Notes: generated by a model not told the origin, from the sequence alone. 55,970 nucleotides of DNA from an uncultured Rhodospirillaceae bacterium (GCA_937927415.1 CALBDS010000017.1:1-55970); one strand, 5' to 3'; positions 27,200 through 37,052 are shown, counted from the stretch's first letter. Made by a program: numbers and translations.

Positions 27200-27262
27200 C
27201 GGGGTAACGGATTTATGGAAAGCCGGCGATCCGCCAGTGCGGATCGCCGGAACGGCAGCGCT
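27200..27262. repeat. dispersed repeat, copy C (inverted)
   Basis: Read on the minus strand, GGATCGCCGGCTTTCCATAA, then ATCCGTTACCCCGGGCAACT matches copy B at 10917-10985 in opposite orientation. It lies directly behind the first cargo block and abuts the stop of the DUF2493 gene. Confidence 0.55.
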
Positions 27263-28194
27263 CAGGCGCCGCCGTCGCCAAAGCGCCAGACCGGAATACC
27301 AAGGTGCCGGGCCTTGTCGGCGAGGTTGGCGGCGATGCCCGAGCCGGGAAAGGCGACGATGCCGATGGGCAGCGCCTCGAGCAGGCGGTCGTTGCGCTTG
27401 AAGGGGGCGGCCTTGGCGTGGCGGGCCCAGTCGGGGCGGAACAGCACCTGCACCACCTTGCGGTGCTCGGCCCAGCAGGCGGCGATGCGCTCGGCCCCCT
27501 TCGGGCTGCCGCCGTGCAGCAGCACCATGTCCGGGTGCTTGGCGCGCACCTTGTCGAGCACCGCCCAGATGCGGTGGTGGTCGTTGCACTCCACCCCGCC
27601 GGTGAAGGCGATGCGGGGGCCGGCCGGCAGCAGCGGCTCGGTCTCGGCCCGCCGCTTGGCGGCGAGGAAGTCGCGGCTGTCGATCAGCGCGGCGGTCAGG
27701 GTGCGGTGGCTGACCAGCGAGCCGGCGCGCGGCCGCCAGCCGGAGCCGGTGTGGACCTCGAACAGCTCGGCGGCGTGGTCGCGGAAGGCCTCCATGGCGG
27801 TGCGGCGCTCGATCAGCGTCAGCCCCTCGGCCATCAGCCGCTCCAGCTCGACCGAGCGGACCTCCGAGCCATCCTGCTCGCGCTGGCTGCGCTTCTGGGC
27901 GTCCTCGTTGTCGTCGAGTTCGCGCTGCACCCGATCGGCGGCGCGGTGGAACAGGTTGACGGTGGACCACAGCAGGTCGGCCAGGTCGGGTTCCAGGCGG
28001 GTGTCCTTCAGCGTGACCACCAGGGCGTCGAAGACGTCGGCCAGGGCGGCGCGGATGGCGGTCTCGTCGGGCAGCGGCCGGGGATCGGGATCGTCCTGGA
28101 AGGGCCGGTGGCCGTAGAGCTGGAGTTCGATCAGGGCGTGGTCGGTGGGGGAGGCGGCGTGGTGGAGCCCGGCGGCGTCGGTGTCGGTGATCAT
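27262..28194 (-). CDS. DUF2493 (SLOG superfamily) protein
   Basis: 310 residues. The C-terminal third is the DUF2493/YspA-like SLOG domain: RIAFTGGVECNDHHRIWAVL (about residues 195-214), DMVLLHGGSPKGAERIA (about 224-240) and IVAFPGSGIAANLADKA (about 279-295). SLOG domains bind nucleotides or their derivatives through the GG-S/T loops. The N-terminal part is helical and belongs to a long form common on alpha-proteobacterial ICEs. It follows the Toprim and strawberry-notch genes on the same strand, as in many such elements. Ligand unknown. Confidence 0.9.
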   Translation of the reverse strand: MITDTDAAGLHHAASPTDHALIELQLYGHRPFQDDPDPRPLPDETAIRAALADVFDALVVTLKDTRLEPDLADLLWSTVNLFHRAADRVQRELDDNEDAQKRSQREQDGSEVRSVELERLMAEGLTLIERRTAMEAFRDHAAELFEVHTGSGWRPRAGSLVSHRTLTAALIDSRDFLAAKRRAETEPLLPAGPRIAFTGGVECNDHHRIWAVLDKVRAKHPDMVLLHGGSPKGAERIAACWAEHRKVVQVLFRPDWARHAKAAPFKRNDRLLEALPIGIVAFPGSGIAANLADKARHLGIPVWRFGDGGA

Positions 28195-28494
28195 GGCGGC
28201 TGCCCTTCGGCTGGAGGATCGGCCGCGCCCACCGCGGCCTTCGTGGCGATCCCCCAGCGGCGGGCGGGGCGGGTCCGCACCCTCTTGGGCCGCAGCGTCA
28301 GCGGAGGACGGCGGGGGGCGGCTTTCTTGTCCCGCGAGGAAGGCCGGCTTGGCCGGCCGGGGAAGAAAGTTGCGCCCCGCCGTTGCGGAGCCGGCCCGGC
28401 TGCCGCCCGATCGCCCGCTGGAAGGCCGGGGCCGCGGCCTCCCGCCGGCCGGACCGGCGTCCGCCCGCTCCGACCGGCGCCCGTCCGCCGAGGC
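28195..28494. other. gene-free stretch
   Basis: 300 very GC-rich bases between the DUF2493 and Toprim genes. Open frames here are composition artefacts; I see no motif or repeat. AAGGGCAG near 28200 is the likely ribosome site for DUF2493. Confidence 0.4.
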
Positions 28495-29520
28495 TCAGGC
28501 TCCCCACGGCCAGCCGCCACTCATCCAGAAGCGCGCCACATCCTCCGGGGCGAGCTGGGCCCGCAGATGCGCCCGCAGCGCCGCCACGCCGTGCGCCAGC
28601 AGGTCGTCGTTGAGGTCGCCCAGCACCGGTGCCAGGACCAGCGCCTCGATGCCGAGGGCCTCGGCGCGGCTCCCCAGGCGTTCCGCCGCCCGGCGTCCGG
28701 CGGCGTCGTTGTCGCGGGCGATGTAGAGGCGGCGCAGCGTCGGCGGCAGGCACAGGGCGGCGAGGTGGCCGGCCGACAGCGCGGCGACCATGGGCAGGGC
28801 TGGCAGGACGGTGCGCAGCGCCAGCACGGTCTCGACGCCCTCCCCCGCCGCCAGGACGTCGCGGGCCACGCCGAAGCGGACGCCGTTGCCGAGCAGGTGG
28901 CCCAGCGCGCGGCGCGGTGACGGCATCGGCGCCTTGCCGCGGCCGGATGGGTCGAGCCAGGTGCGCTGCACGCCGGTGACGCGGCCGTCCAGGCCGGTGA
29001 CGGCGGCGATCAGCGCCGCCCCTTCGGCGAGCCGGTCATCGGCGTCACGGTACCAGCAGCGCGGCTGGAAGCGCAGGGAGCCGTATTTCCGGATATCCGG
29101 GATGCCGCGGTTGCGCAAATATGCTTCTGCCAGCGTACCGGCGAGCGGCCGGGAACGGGCGAACAGGCGGCGGGTGGCCTCCGGCGATCCCACCTGGGCT
29201 GCGGCTTCCCGGTGCCACTCCGGCGGCGCCCGCGGTGAACCGAGGAAGACACGGGCCTCGTCGAGCACTTCGGCCAGCCGGCCGAGACCGCGGTTAAGCC
29301 CGATGAGGTCAAGCAGGTCGCCGTGTTCGCCGGCGGCGGGATCGGCCCATCGGCCCGCAGCAGTCCCGTGCAGCCGGACGTAGAGGCTCTCCCCCGGCGT
29401 GCCGTGGACGTCGCCAACCCGCCAATAGCGCCCCTCCCGCCGGCCGTGCGGCAGGTAATGGCGGCACACCGCCTCGGCCTCCCGCGCGAGGCGCTGCGCC
29501 ATCTCCGACGCGGCGGACAT
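28495..29520 (-). CDS. Toprim domain protein (plasmid primase-like)
   Basis: 341 residues. An N-terminal domain (about 1-90: REGRYWRVGDVHGTPGESLY, then GRWADPAAGEHGDLLDLIG) and PLAGTLAEAYLRNRGI (about 125-140) lead into a Toprim domain at about 215-310, with LAAGEGVETVLAL (Glu-containing first motif) and RRLYIARDNDAAGRRAAERL (DxD motif). These are the features of the Toprim-containing DNA primase-like proteins of alpha-proteobacterial plasmids, which probably synthesise primers during transfer or replication. It lies 13 bases downstream of the strawberry-notch gene. Confidence 0.88.
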   Translation of the reverse strand: MSAASEMAQRLAREAEAVCRHYLPHGRREGRYWRVGDVHGTPGESLYVRLHGTAAGRWADPAAGEHGDLLDLIGLNRGLGRLAEVLDEARVFLGSPRAPPEWHREAAAQVGSPEATRRLFARSRPLAGTLAEAYLRNRGIPDIRKYGSLRFQPRCWYRDADDRLAEGAALIAAVTGLDGRVTGVQRTWLDPSGRGKAPMPSPRRALGHLLGNGVRFGVARDVLAAGEGVETVLALRTVLPALPMVAALSAGHLAALCLPPTLRRLYIARDNDAAGRRAAERLGSRAEALGIEALVLAPVLGDLNDDLLAHGVAALRAHLRAQLAPEDVARFWMSGGWPWGA

Positions 29521-29533
29521 GGCGCCGGCCCCT

Positions 29534-32500
29534 TCACGGTCCCGTCCGGTCGACAGCGCGCCGCAGTGGATGGCGGGCCAGCAGGGCGGCGAACACCGCC
29601 GGTCCGCGCTCGCCCACCGGCACGAACAGCCGCAGCGTCCAGGCGATGATCTCCGACATCAGCCCCGTCGCCTTCAGCCGCTCCACCATCCCTTCGGTGA
29701 AGCCGGACAACTCGAACCGGTGGGCGCCCATCACCGTGACCCGGCGCAGCCGCATTCCGTCGGCCAGATGCAGCACCGCCCGCCCCTCCAACACCGAGGC
29801 CCAGGCCTGCTCCGCCGACGGCACCGGCGCGGCACCGGCGCCGGCACCGAAATTGCGCTCGACCTCGGCCAGGGCGTCCGGCGCCACCACCCGGCCGATG
29901 ACCCGTTCGCCGTCGTCGGTCTGCAACCGTACCACCCGCAGGTTCGTGTCCGGCAGATGCCGCCACACCGGCAGCAGCAGCCCGGTCACCAGATGCAGGG
30001 TGCCGGTGGCGAACTCCGGCACCGCGGCGGCCTCCTTCTCCCAGACGGCGGTGAAGGCCTCCGGCTCGGCCGGGCGCCAGTGGCTCTGCGCCAACTCAGC
30101 CACCGTCACGGTCAGGCGCTCCATCGGCCGCAGCAGCCGCACCCGGCGCTCCACCGTGCCGTCGTCCAGCATCAGCCCGGCGGCGGGCACCGCCACCGCC
30201 GCCCGGCCCGAGCGGGCGTTGACCAGCAGCCGTGCCTGCGGCCCGGCCCCTTTCTCCAGCGCCTCCTCCAGGCCCAGCGGCTGGTTGCGGTCGCGCCGGG
30301 CGAGCGTGAACAGCCGGGTCTCCGCTCCGGTCGCCGCGTGGGTGTAAAGCGTTCGCCGGTTCGTCACCGTGAAGCTGTCGGCCACCACCGTCTCGACGCC
30401 GCGGTCGTAGGTGCCGGACGCGATGGCGCCTTCGATCTTCGCGGCGAGCAGCTGCTCGAACACGGTGAACAGCGTGTTCTGCAAGCCGATGGTCAGGGCC
30501 AGCAGCCGGTTGAGGAAGGTGGTGATCGGCGGCAGCTCCTCACGCAGGCCGCCGTCGCGGTCACACAGCGCCAAGCCGGTCGCCGCCTCGAACGCGCCCA
30601 GCGAACAACCCTCGACCTTGCCGGCGTGCAGCAGGCCGTAGAGCTGGCGCAGGGCGGCACGGGCGTAGACGGATTCCAGATTGTCGTCGGCGCGGAACAG
30701 CCCCTGCCCGCCGGTCTGGCGCTGGCCGCGGGTGATGGCGCCCAGCGTGTCGAGCCGGCGGGCGATGGTGGAGAGGAAGCGCTTCTCCGCCCGCACGTCG
30801 GTGGCGACCGGGCGGAACAGCGGCGGCTGCGCCTGGTTGGTGCGGTTGGAGCGGCCCAGCCCCTGGATGGCGGCGTCGGCCTTCCAGCCCGCTTCTAGCA
30901 GGTAGTGCACCCGCAGCCGCTGGTTCTTCGCCCCGAGATCGGCGTGGTAGCTGCGGCCGGTGCCGCCGGCGTCGGAGAAGACCAGGATGCGCTTCTCGTC
31001 GTCGAGGAAGGCCTGGGTCTCGGCGAGGTTGGCCGAGCCGGGGCGGCTCTCCACCGCCAGCCGCTCGTCCCCGCCGGGACCGGTCTTGCGCACGATGCGC
31101 CGGCTCCGGCCGGTGACCTCGGCCACCATGGCGGCGCCGAAGTGCTGGACGATCTGGTCGAGCGCCCCCGGCACCGGCTCCAGCGCGGCCAGACGCTCGA
31201 TCAGGCGGTCGCGCCGCTCCACCGCCTCGCGGCACGGCACCGGCTGACCGTCCCGCCACACCGGCCGGGAGGACAGATTGCCGTCGGCGTCGGTGAAGGG
31301 TTCGTGCAGCTGGGTCGGGAACGAGTGGGCGAGGTACTCGAGGACGAGCTCACGCGGCGTGACGTCGATCGACAAATCGTCCCACTCCTCGGTGGGGATG
31401 TCGGACAGGCGGCGCTCCATCAATGCTTCACCGGTGGAGACGAGCTGCACCACCACGGCGTGGCCAACGGCAAGGTCGCGCTCGATCGACCGCAGCAGGG
31501 TCGGCGTCTTCATCGCAGTGATCAGGTGATTGAAGAAGCGCTGCTTGGCGCCCTCGAAAGCGGCGCGGGCGGCGGCCTTGGCGGCGCGGTTCAGGGTGCC
31601 GCCGGCCCCGGTGACGTTGGCCGCCTCCAGCGCCGCGGTCAGGTTGGCATGAATGATGGCGAAGGCCACGGCATAGGCGTCGTAGATGGCGACCTGCCCC
31701 GGCGTCAGCCGGTGCTCGACCATCTCGTAACGGACCCCCTCGAAGGACAGCGAGCGGGCGGCGTAGAGGCCGAGGGCCTTGAGGTCGCGGGCCAGCACCT
31801 CCATGGCGGCGACCCCGCCGGCCTCGATGGCCTGGACGAACTCGGCGCGGGTGGCGAAGGGGAAGTCCGCGCCGCCCCACAGGCCGAGGCGCTGGGCGTA
31901 GGCGAGGTTGTGCACGGTGGTGGCGCCGGTGGCCGAGACGTACAGCACGCGGGCGTCCGGCAGGGCGTGCTGGAGGCGCAGCCCGGCGCGGCCCTGCTGG
32001 GAGGGGGTGACGGGACCGCCGTCGCGGCCAAAGCCGGCGGTGCCGCCGGCGTTGCGCAGGGCGTGGGACTCGTCGAAGACGATCACCCCGTCGAACTCCC
32101 GGCCCAGCCAGTCGACGATCTGCTGGACGCGCGGCACAGCGCCCTCGCCGCCGTCGCCGCGCAGGGTGGCGTAGGTGGTGAAGACGATGCCGCGCTCCAG
32201 GGTGACTGGGGTTCCAGGGCGGAAGCGCGACAGCGGGGTGACCAGCAGAGGCTCCTGGCCGAGCGCCGACCAGTCGCGCCGGGCGTCCTCGATCAGGGTG
32301 TCGGACTTGGAGATCCACAGCGCCCGCTGGCGGCCCTTGAGCCAGTTGTCGAGCAGGATGCCGGCGACCTGCCGGCCCTTGCCGGCGCCGGTGCCGTCGC
32401 CGAGGAACCAGCCGCGGCGGAAGCGCACCGCGTCCTCGGCATCGTCCGGCGCCGCCGAGACGACGTCGAAGGTCTCGTCCACCGTCCAGGCGCCGGCGAG

Positions 32501-33907
32501 ATGGCCGGCGTGCGCCTCGCCGGCCAGGATGACGCTTTCCAGCTGGGTGTCGGAGAGCACGCCCTCGCTGACCAGGGTGGCGGGCAGGTGCGGGCGGTAG
32601 CGGGGCTTCGGTGGGGCGACCGCGGCCATGGCGGCGGACTGCACCAGCGGCGTCGGGTGCGGCTGGGCGTCGGGGATGACGATGGATTGCAGCGCGTAGG
32701 GCTCGTAGAGCGCGGCGGTGAGGCGGGCGCCCACCTCCGGGGTCCAATCGCGCGGCTCATAGACCAGTTCGACGGCCGCCGGGTCGGGCGCGGGTGTGCA
32801 CACCGTCGGCACAGAGACCATCCGGTGCGCCGACCTCGCCGGCGCCGTGCGGGCCAGCACGGGCAACGGAGCCGTTGCCGAGGTGGGAACGGAAGCGCGC
32901 GGCGGCACGCCGCGCCGGACCCAGTCCAGCAGTGTGGCGGCATCCGGGGCCATGCCCGGCGAGGCCGGGAAGACCGCCGGGTCGTCGGCGGGCACACGGT
33001 CGATGACGGTCAACCGGGTGTCCACCGTGGTGCCGTGGCGGGCGTAGACCGTCCCGTCGATGGCGGCGGAGAAGACGACGCGGCCCCGCTCCTGCAGGCG
33101 CACGAAGGCATCGCGCCACACCGGCTGCTCCGGGGCCAGCCCGGCGTTGGTGACGGCGACGAGGCGCCCGCCCTCGGCCAGGCGGGCCAAGGCCGAGGCG
33201 AGGTGGCGGACGGCGGCGTCGGCCACCCGGCCGTCCACCGCCGCCAGCACCGAGAAGGGCGGGTTCATCAGCACCGCTGTCGGCCGGACCGCGGCATCGA
33301 GATGGTCGTGGATGGCGGCGGCGTCGAAGCGGGTCACCGGGACGCCGGGGAACAGACCCTCCAGCAGGGCGGCGCGGGCTTCCGCCAGTTCGTTGAGGAC
33401 AAGAGGTGCCCCCGCCTGTTCGGCGAAGACGGCGAGCAGGCCGGTGCCAGCCGAGGGCTCCAGCACGCGGTCGGCCGGGGTGAGCGCGGCGGCGGCGGCC
33501 ACCACGCCGGCCAGCGGCAGCGGGGTGGAGAACTGCTGTCGCGCTTGGCTCTCCTCGGAGCGGCGGGTCTGGCTGGGCAGCAGCATCGCCACCCGCTCCA
33601 GCATGGCCAGGAACGCCGCCGGGCTGGCGGCACGGGCTAGCATGGCCGGGCCGAAGCGGCGCAGGAACAGCACCTGCGCTGCTTCGCCGGCGTCGTATGC
33701 CAGCTTCCAGCTCCACACGCCCTCGGCGTCGGAGCCGCCGAACGCCGCGGTCATCGCGGCGCGCAGCGTGCCGGCGTCGATGGCCCGGCCGCGTTCGAGG
33801 CCGGGCAGCAGCCGCTCCGCGGCGGCGAGCAGGGCCGCCGCGGTGTCCACCGGGGGCGGGGGACAGGGGGCGGCAGCATCGGTTCGGAGGTCGGCGGTCA
33901 GGGTCAT
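29534..33907 (-). CDS. strawberry-notch family helicase with N-terminal methylase domain
   Basis: 1,457 residues from ATG 33907, the start that leaves a conserved N-terminus; an open frame continues upstream to 34129 without similarity. The N-terminal third is a DNA methyltransferase-like domain: VLEPSAGTGLLAVFAEQAGA (about 33450) and VLMNPPFSV (about 33260), the N-P-P-F motif of N6-adenine methylases. The rest is a superfamily 2 helicase of strawberry-notch type: GDGTGAGKGRQVAG (about 32380, Walker A), VIVFDESHALRN (about 32065, DExH box), YVSATGATTVHN and QGLGRSNRTNQAQ (about 30855, motif VI). Such fusions are a hallmark of alpha-proteobacterial ICEs and plasmids. Possible role: modification or protection of the element's DNA; this is inference. 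Confidence 0.93.
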   Translation of the reverse strand: MTLTADLRTDAAAPCPPPPVDTAAALLAAAERLLPGLERGRAIDAGTLRAAMTAAFGGSDAEGVWSWKLAYDAGEAAQVLFLRRFGPAMLARAASPAAFLAMLERVAMLLPSQTRRSEESQARQQFSTPLPLAGVVAAAAALTPADRVLEPSAGTGLLAVFAEQAGAPLVLNELAEARAALLEGLFPGVPVTRFDAAAIHDHLDAAVRPTAVLMNPPFSVLAAVDGRVADAAVRHLASALARLAEGGRLVAVTNAGLAPEQPVWRDAFVRLQERGRVVFSAAIDGTVYARHGTTVDTRLTVIDRVPADDPAVFPASPGMAPDAATLLDWVRRGVPPRASVPTSATAPLPVLARTAPARSAHRMVSVPTVCTPAPDPAAVELVYEPRDWTPEVGARLTAALYEPYALQSIVIPDAQPHPTPLVQSAAMAAVAPPKPRYRPHLPATLVSEGVLSDTQLESVILAGEAHAGHLAGAWTVDETFDVVSAAPDDAEDAVRFRRGWFLGDGTGAGKGRQVAGILLDNWLKGRQRALWISKSDTLIEDARRDWSALGQEPLLVTPLSRFRPGTPVTLERGIVFTTYATLRGDGGEGAVPRVQQIVDWLGREFDGVIVFDESHALRNAGGTAGFGRDGGPVTPSQQGRAGLRLQHALPDARVLYVSATGATTVHNLAYAQRLGLWGGADFPFATRAEFVQAIEAGGVAAMEVLARDLKALGLYAARSLSFEGVRYEMVEHRLTPGQVAIYDAYAVAFAIIHANLTAALEAANVTGAGGTLNRAAKAAARAAFEGAKQRFFNHLITAMKTPTLLRSIERDLAVGHAVVVQLVSTGEALMERRLSDIPTEEWDDLSIDVTPRELVLEYLAHSFPTQLHEPFTDADGNLSSRPVWRDGQPVPCREAVERRDRLIERLAALEPVPGALDQIVQHFGAAMVAEVTGRSRRIVRKTGPGGDERLAVESRPGSANLAETQAFLDDEKRILVFSDAGGTGRSYHADLGAKNQRLRVHYLLEAGWKADAAIQGLGRSNRTNQAQPPLFRPVATDVRAEKRFLSTIARRLDTLGAITRGQRQTGGQGLFRADDNLESVYARAALRQLYGLLHAGKVEGCSLGAFEAATGLALCDRDGGLREELPPITTFLNRLLALTIGLQNTLFTVFEQLLAAKIEGAIASGTYDRGVETVVADSFTVTNRRTLYTHAATGAETRLFTLARRDRNQPLGLEEALEKGAGPQARLLVNARSGRAAVAVPAAGLMLDDGTVERRVRLLRPMERLTVTVAELAQSHWRPAEPEAFTAVWEKEAAAVPEFATGTLHLVTGLLLPVWRHLPDTNLRVVRLQTDDGERVIGRVVAPDALAEVERNFGAGAGAAPVPSAEQAWASVLEGRAVLHLADGMRLRRVTVMGAHRFELSGFTEGMVERLKATGLMSEIIAWTLRLFVPVGERGPAVFAALLARHPLRRAVDRTGP

Positions 33908-33998
33908 GGCGGAGGGTCCGGGAGAGCGGGGAGACCAGCGGCCGGCGGACGCTCTCTCGATCCGCTCCGGCTCACCCCGCCCCCGCCCTCCTCGCCCT

Positions 33999-34229
33999 CT
34001 ACCCGCCGCCGGGATCGAACGGCGGGTCGTAAAGCTCAAAGGCGTTCCCGTCGGCCAGATGCCCGAAGGGGGTGAGCACCACCTCGCCACCGCGTTGCGC
34101 GACAGCGCACAGAATGAAGCGGGTCTCACCGGTGCGGGCGTCGGTGCCCTGCACCAACGCCAGGTCGCCGGCCGCCGCGGCGCGCAGCAGCGTCGCGAAA
34201 TTCGCCTTCACGGAATCGGGAATCGACAT
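33999..34229 (-). CDS. DUF6117 family protein
   Basis: 76 residues from ATG 34229, which has AGGAG 7 bases upstream. MSIPDSVKANFATLLRAAAA, then GETRFILCAVAQRGGEVVLT and PFGHLADGNAFELYDPP, matches DUF6117, a small protein regularly found next to strawberry-notch and ParB genes. Function unknown. It lies 91 bases upstream of the strawberry-notch start, in the same direction. Confidence 0.88.
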   Translation of the reverse strand: MSIPDSVKANFATLLRAAAAGDLALVQGTDARTGETRFILCAVAQRGGEVVLTPFGHLADGNAFELYDPPFDPGGG

Positions 34230-34301
34230 GGGGAGGCTCCTATAAGACAGGAGCCCGGCGCGGTGGCCGGGCTCGACGAAGGATGGGATGGCGGGCACGG
34301 A

Positions 34302-34667
34302 TCAGGCGGAGGAGCCGAGGCGGCGTTCCGCCGCGCGGATGGCGGCCAGCGCCGCCCGGAACCGCGCGGTGCCACGCTCCTCGCCGAGGTCGGTGCTCAA
34401 AGCCACGGCCCGGCAGGCGGCGTGGATGTCGGCATCGCCGACCATCTCCGGCGCCAGCCGGGTCAGTGTGCCGTCGGTCTCGATCACGGTGCGGATCTCC
34501 TCCCGGACCTCCTCTTCGGCCAGGCGGAGCAGGACGTGCTCCCGCAGGATGTCCGGGTCGAGGAGAACGGCTCCCTGGCCGGCCGGGATCACGATGACGA
34601 TGGCCTCGGCGGTGATCACGAGGACCGGGACATCGGCGGCCAGGGCTGTAACGAAGGGCTCGGTCAT
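34302..34667 (-). CDS. hypothetical backbone protein
   Basis: 121 residues; ATG 34667 is preceded by GGAGGTTCGTC, a good ribosome site. The N-terminal 35 residues are hydrophobic beta-like (VLVITAEAIVIVIPAGQGAV), the rest is acidic and helical. I do not recognise a domain. It sits between ParB and DUF6117 in the minus-strand backbone operon, where small conserved unknowns are common. Confidence 0.6.
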   Translation of the reverse strand: MTEPFVTALAADVPVLVITAEAIVIVIPAGQGAVLLDPDILREHVLLRLAEEEVREEIRTVIETDGTLTRLAPEMVGDADIHAACRAVALSTDLGEERGTARFRAALAAIRAAERRLGSSA

Positions 34668-34727
34668 GACGAACCTCCAGCAACGGAGACGGAGGCGGAG
34701 CGGCCGGAGCCGCTCCGCAGTGTCACG

Positions 34728-36845
34728 TCACGCAGCGGCCGCCTCGGTGCGGTCCGCGTCGTCCCCGGCGGCCGGGATCTCCCCGGCGCCGGTCAGGAAG
34801 GCCGGCAGGGAGGCGTCGCCGCCCTCCGCATCGCCGTCCGCACCGGCATCAGCACCGGCCGCCGGCTCCAGCGGCCGGCGCAGCGGCTCGGGCAGCCAGC
34901 CGCTGCCGGCCAGCAGCCGCTCGGCCTCCTTGGCCATGTCCGGCTTGCGCAGGTGGTCGATCAGCTGCGCCGCCTCCGGACCTCGCGCCTCGCGCACCGC
35001 CTCCAGGATGCGCGCCTTCGGCACCCGGCCGAGGTAGCTGTCCACCGTCGCCGTCCAGCCGGCCGCCGCCATGTCGAGGCCGACCGCCCCGGCCAGCAGG
35101 TCGGCGTGGGCGGCGCGCTGCGGCGCCCGGTTCCACGGCTCGTGCACCGCGTTGACACCGAAGGAGACGCAGTGGGCGAACAGGGCGGCCCGGCTGTCGC
35201 CGTCGAACCCCACCAGCGTTTCCCACAGGGCGGCCGGTTCGCCCGGCAACTGGGTGCTCCAGGCGCGCTGGCGGGCGTCGATCGCCCGGGCCGCGGCGCT
35301 GGCGGCGAGGTCGGGCGGCTGCACCCCGAAGCCGGCGCTCTTCAGCTCCAGCTCCAGGCAGGAGGCGCCGGGGCGCTGGGTGAAGGTGCGCAGGCACAGC
35401 GCGTGCAGCGCCGCCAGGAAGGCGGTGTCGGGGTCGTTGGCCAACGCGTCGCGCAGCGCCAGGGTGCGGTGCACGCTCAGCTCGATCAGCAGCCGCTCGG
35501 GCAGCGGCCGCAGCCCCTCGTCCTCCTCCGCGGTGGCCGACCCGGTGACCGGCACCGGGGCCGACACGCTGGCACCGCCGGCGATCGCGGCGGGCTGGGC
35601 GGCCACCGGCCCGCCACCGGCCGGGACGGCGGATGTCTCCTCGCCACCGGCCGGAGCCACCGGCTCGACCGGCGCCTCGTCCTCCGGCCGCACGTAGCCA
35701 CGGTCGACCTGGAGCTGGCCCTCGACGTCGACGCTGACGAACACCCCGGCCCGCGCCACCTCGGCGGTCTCGTAGACCAGCGGCCGCTCCTCCAGCGCCC
35801 GCAGCTCCACATCGATCTCGGCGAGGCGGTGCGCCACCCGATCCAGCTCCTCCGCTTCCGCCGGCTCGCTCGCCTCCAGCCGCTCGTACTCGGCGTGCAG
35901 CGCGTCGTAGGTGGCCTGCTCCGCCTCGCTCAGCGGCACCGGCTCGCCGGCCAGACGACGCAGCCCCCGGCTGTGCCCGTAGGGGAAGGCCAGCGCCACC
36001 TCCACCCACGTCCAGCCCTCCGCCCGCACCGTGGCGGCCTCGGCCTCCAGCTTCTCGGCGACCAGCCGGTCGAGCAGCGCCGGGTCCTGCAGCCAGCCGC
36101 CGTCGTCGTGCTGGAACAGGTCGCGCATCACCGCCCCGCCGGCCGCCTCGTAGGCCTCCACGCCGACGAACAGCGCCCGCTTGTCCGACGCCCGCACCGC
36201 GCCTTCGGTGAGGAGCCGGCGGATCTGGTAGGGCTCGCGGCTGTAGGCGCGCGACAGCGCCTCCCACACCTGCTCCTGGCGGGCGTGGTCGCCGCTGACG
36301 GTGAAGGCCATCAGCTGGTCCAGCGTCATGCGGTCCTCGGCGTAGGCGTCGAGCAGCGCCGGCGCTGCGGCGGCCAGCTTGAGGCGCTGCTTCACCACGC
36401 CGGGGGCGACGAAGAAGCGGGCGGCGATCTCCTCCTCGCCGAGCCCGGCCTCGCGCAGGGTCTGGAAGGCGCGGAACTGGTCGAGCGGGTGCAGCGGGGC
36501 GCGCTGCACATTCTCGGCCAGCGAGTCCTCCTCGGCCAAACCAGCGTCGCGGACGACGCAGGGCACCGGCTGGGTCTTGCTCATGCGCTTCTGCTTGACC
36601 AGCAGTTCCAGCGCCCGGAAGCGGCGGCCACCGACCGGCACCTCGAAGACGCCGGTCTCGGCGCCCTCGGCGTCGAGCACCGGGCGGACGGCGAGGCTGT
36701 GCAGCAGGGTGCGCCGGGCGATGTCCTCGGCGAGCTCCTCGATGGAGACGCCGGCCTTGACCTTGCGGACGTTGGCCTGGGACAGCACCAGCTTGTTGAA
36801 GGGGATGTCGCGCGAGGTGTTGAGGACGATCTTGGGCGTGGCCAT
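34728..36845 (-). CDS. ParB/RepB/Spo0J family protein, long form
   Basis: 705 residues from ATG 36845 (MATPKIVLNTSRDIPFNKLV); an upstream ATG at 36896 adds 17 non-conserved residues. The N-terminal ParB domain shows VRPVLDAEGAETGVFEVPVG then GRRFRALELL (about 52-80) and the arginine patch region with LAENVQRAPLHPLDQFRAF (about 109-127). A helix-turn-helix follows (GLGEEEIAARFFVAPGVVKQ, about 132-151). The C-terminal 450 residues are a Glu/Ala-rich helical region with low-complexity linkers, typical of the large ParB proteins of ICEs. It is probably a DNA-binding regulator or nuclease-like partition factor of the element rather than the partner of the small ParA far away. Confidence 0.9.
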   Translation of the reverse strand: MATPKIVLNTSRDIPFNKLVLSQANVRKVKAGVSIEELAEDIARRTLLHSLAVRPVLDAEGAETGVFEVPVGGRRFRALELLVKQKRMSKTQPVPCVVRDAGLAEEDSLAENVQRAPLHPLDQFRAFQTLREAGLGEEEIAARFFVAPGVVKQRLKLAAAAPALLDAYAEDRMTLDQLMAFTVSGDHARQEQVWEALSRAYSREPYQIRRLLTEGAVRASDKRALFVGVEAYEAAGGAVMRDLFQHDDGGWLQDPALLDRLVAEKLEAEAATVRAEGWTWVEVALAFPYGHSRGLRRLAGEPVPLSEAEQATYDALHAEYERLEASEPAEAEELDRVAHRLAEIDVELRALEERPLVYETAEVARAGVFVSVDVEGQLQVDRGYVRPEDEAPVEPVAPAGGEETSAVPAGGGPVAAQPAAIAGGASVSAPVPVTGSATAEEDEGLRPLPERLLIELSVHRTLALRDALANDPDTAFLAALHALCLRTFTQRPGASCLELELKSAGFGVQPPDLAASAAARAIDARQRAWSTQLPGEPAALWETLVGFDGDSRAALFAHCVSFGVNAVHEPWNRAPQRAAHADLLAGAVGLDMAAAGWTATVDSYLGRVPKARILEAVREARGPEAAQLIDHLRKPDMAKEAERLLAGSGWLPEPLRRPLEPAAGADAGADGDAEGGDASLPAFLTGAGEIPAAGDDADRTEAAAA

Positions 36846-37052
36846 GTCGGGTTCTCCGCGACGGACGGCCGGGAGCCTCTCTCCCAACCTCCTCATCCGT
36901 CACCCCGATGTCCGCCCTCCTTTCCCTCTTCCCTGCGGCACGGTTCCGCAAGCGGCCGGCGCTCTCTTTCCTGCCCGAACGGCCGCTTGCCGGGAGGGCA
37001 CCGCCACGCGCATCATCCCGTCCAAGGCAGCCGCGCGTTCGGAGAGGGTTTT

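Noticed and set aside
27131..27970. 279-residue minus-strand open frame
   Set aside because: It is a shifted frame over the DUF2493 gene with Arg/Gly/Pro-rich sequence.
29095..29125. Fourth copy of the CCGGAT repeat inside the Toprim gene
   Set aside because: Similarity is limited to a few bases of coding sequence that fit the normal protein, so coincidence is more likely.
30905..33640. 911-residue plus-strand open frame
   Set aside because: It lies wholly opposite the strawberry-notch gene, whose helicase and methylase motifs are clear; the opposite frame is Gly/Arg/His-rich low complexity produced by high GC.
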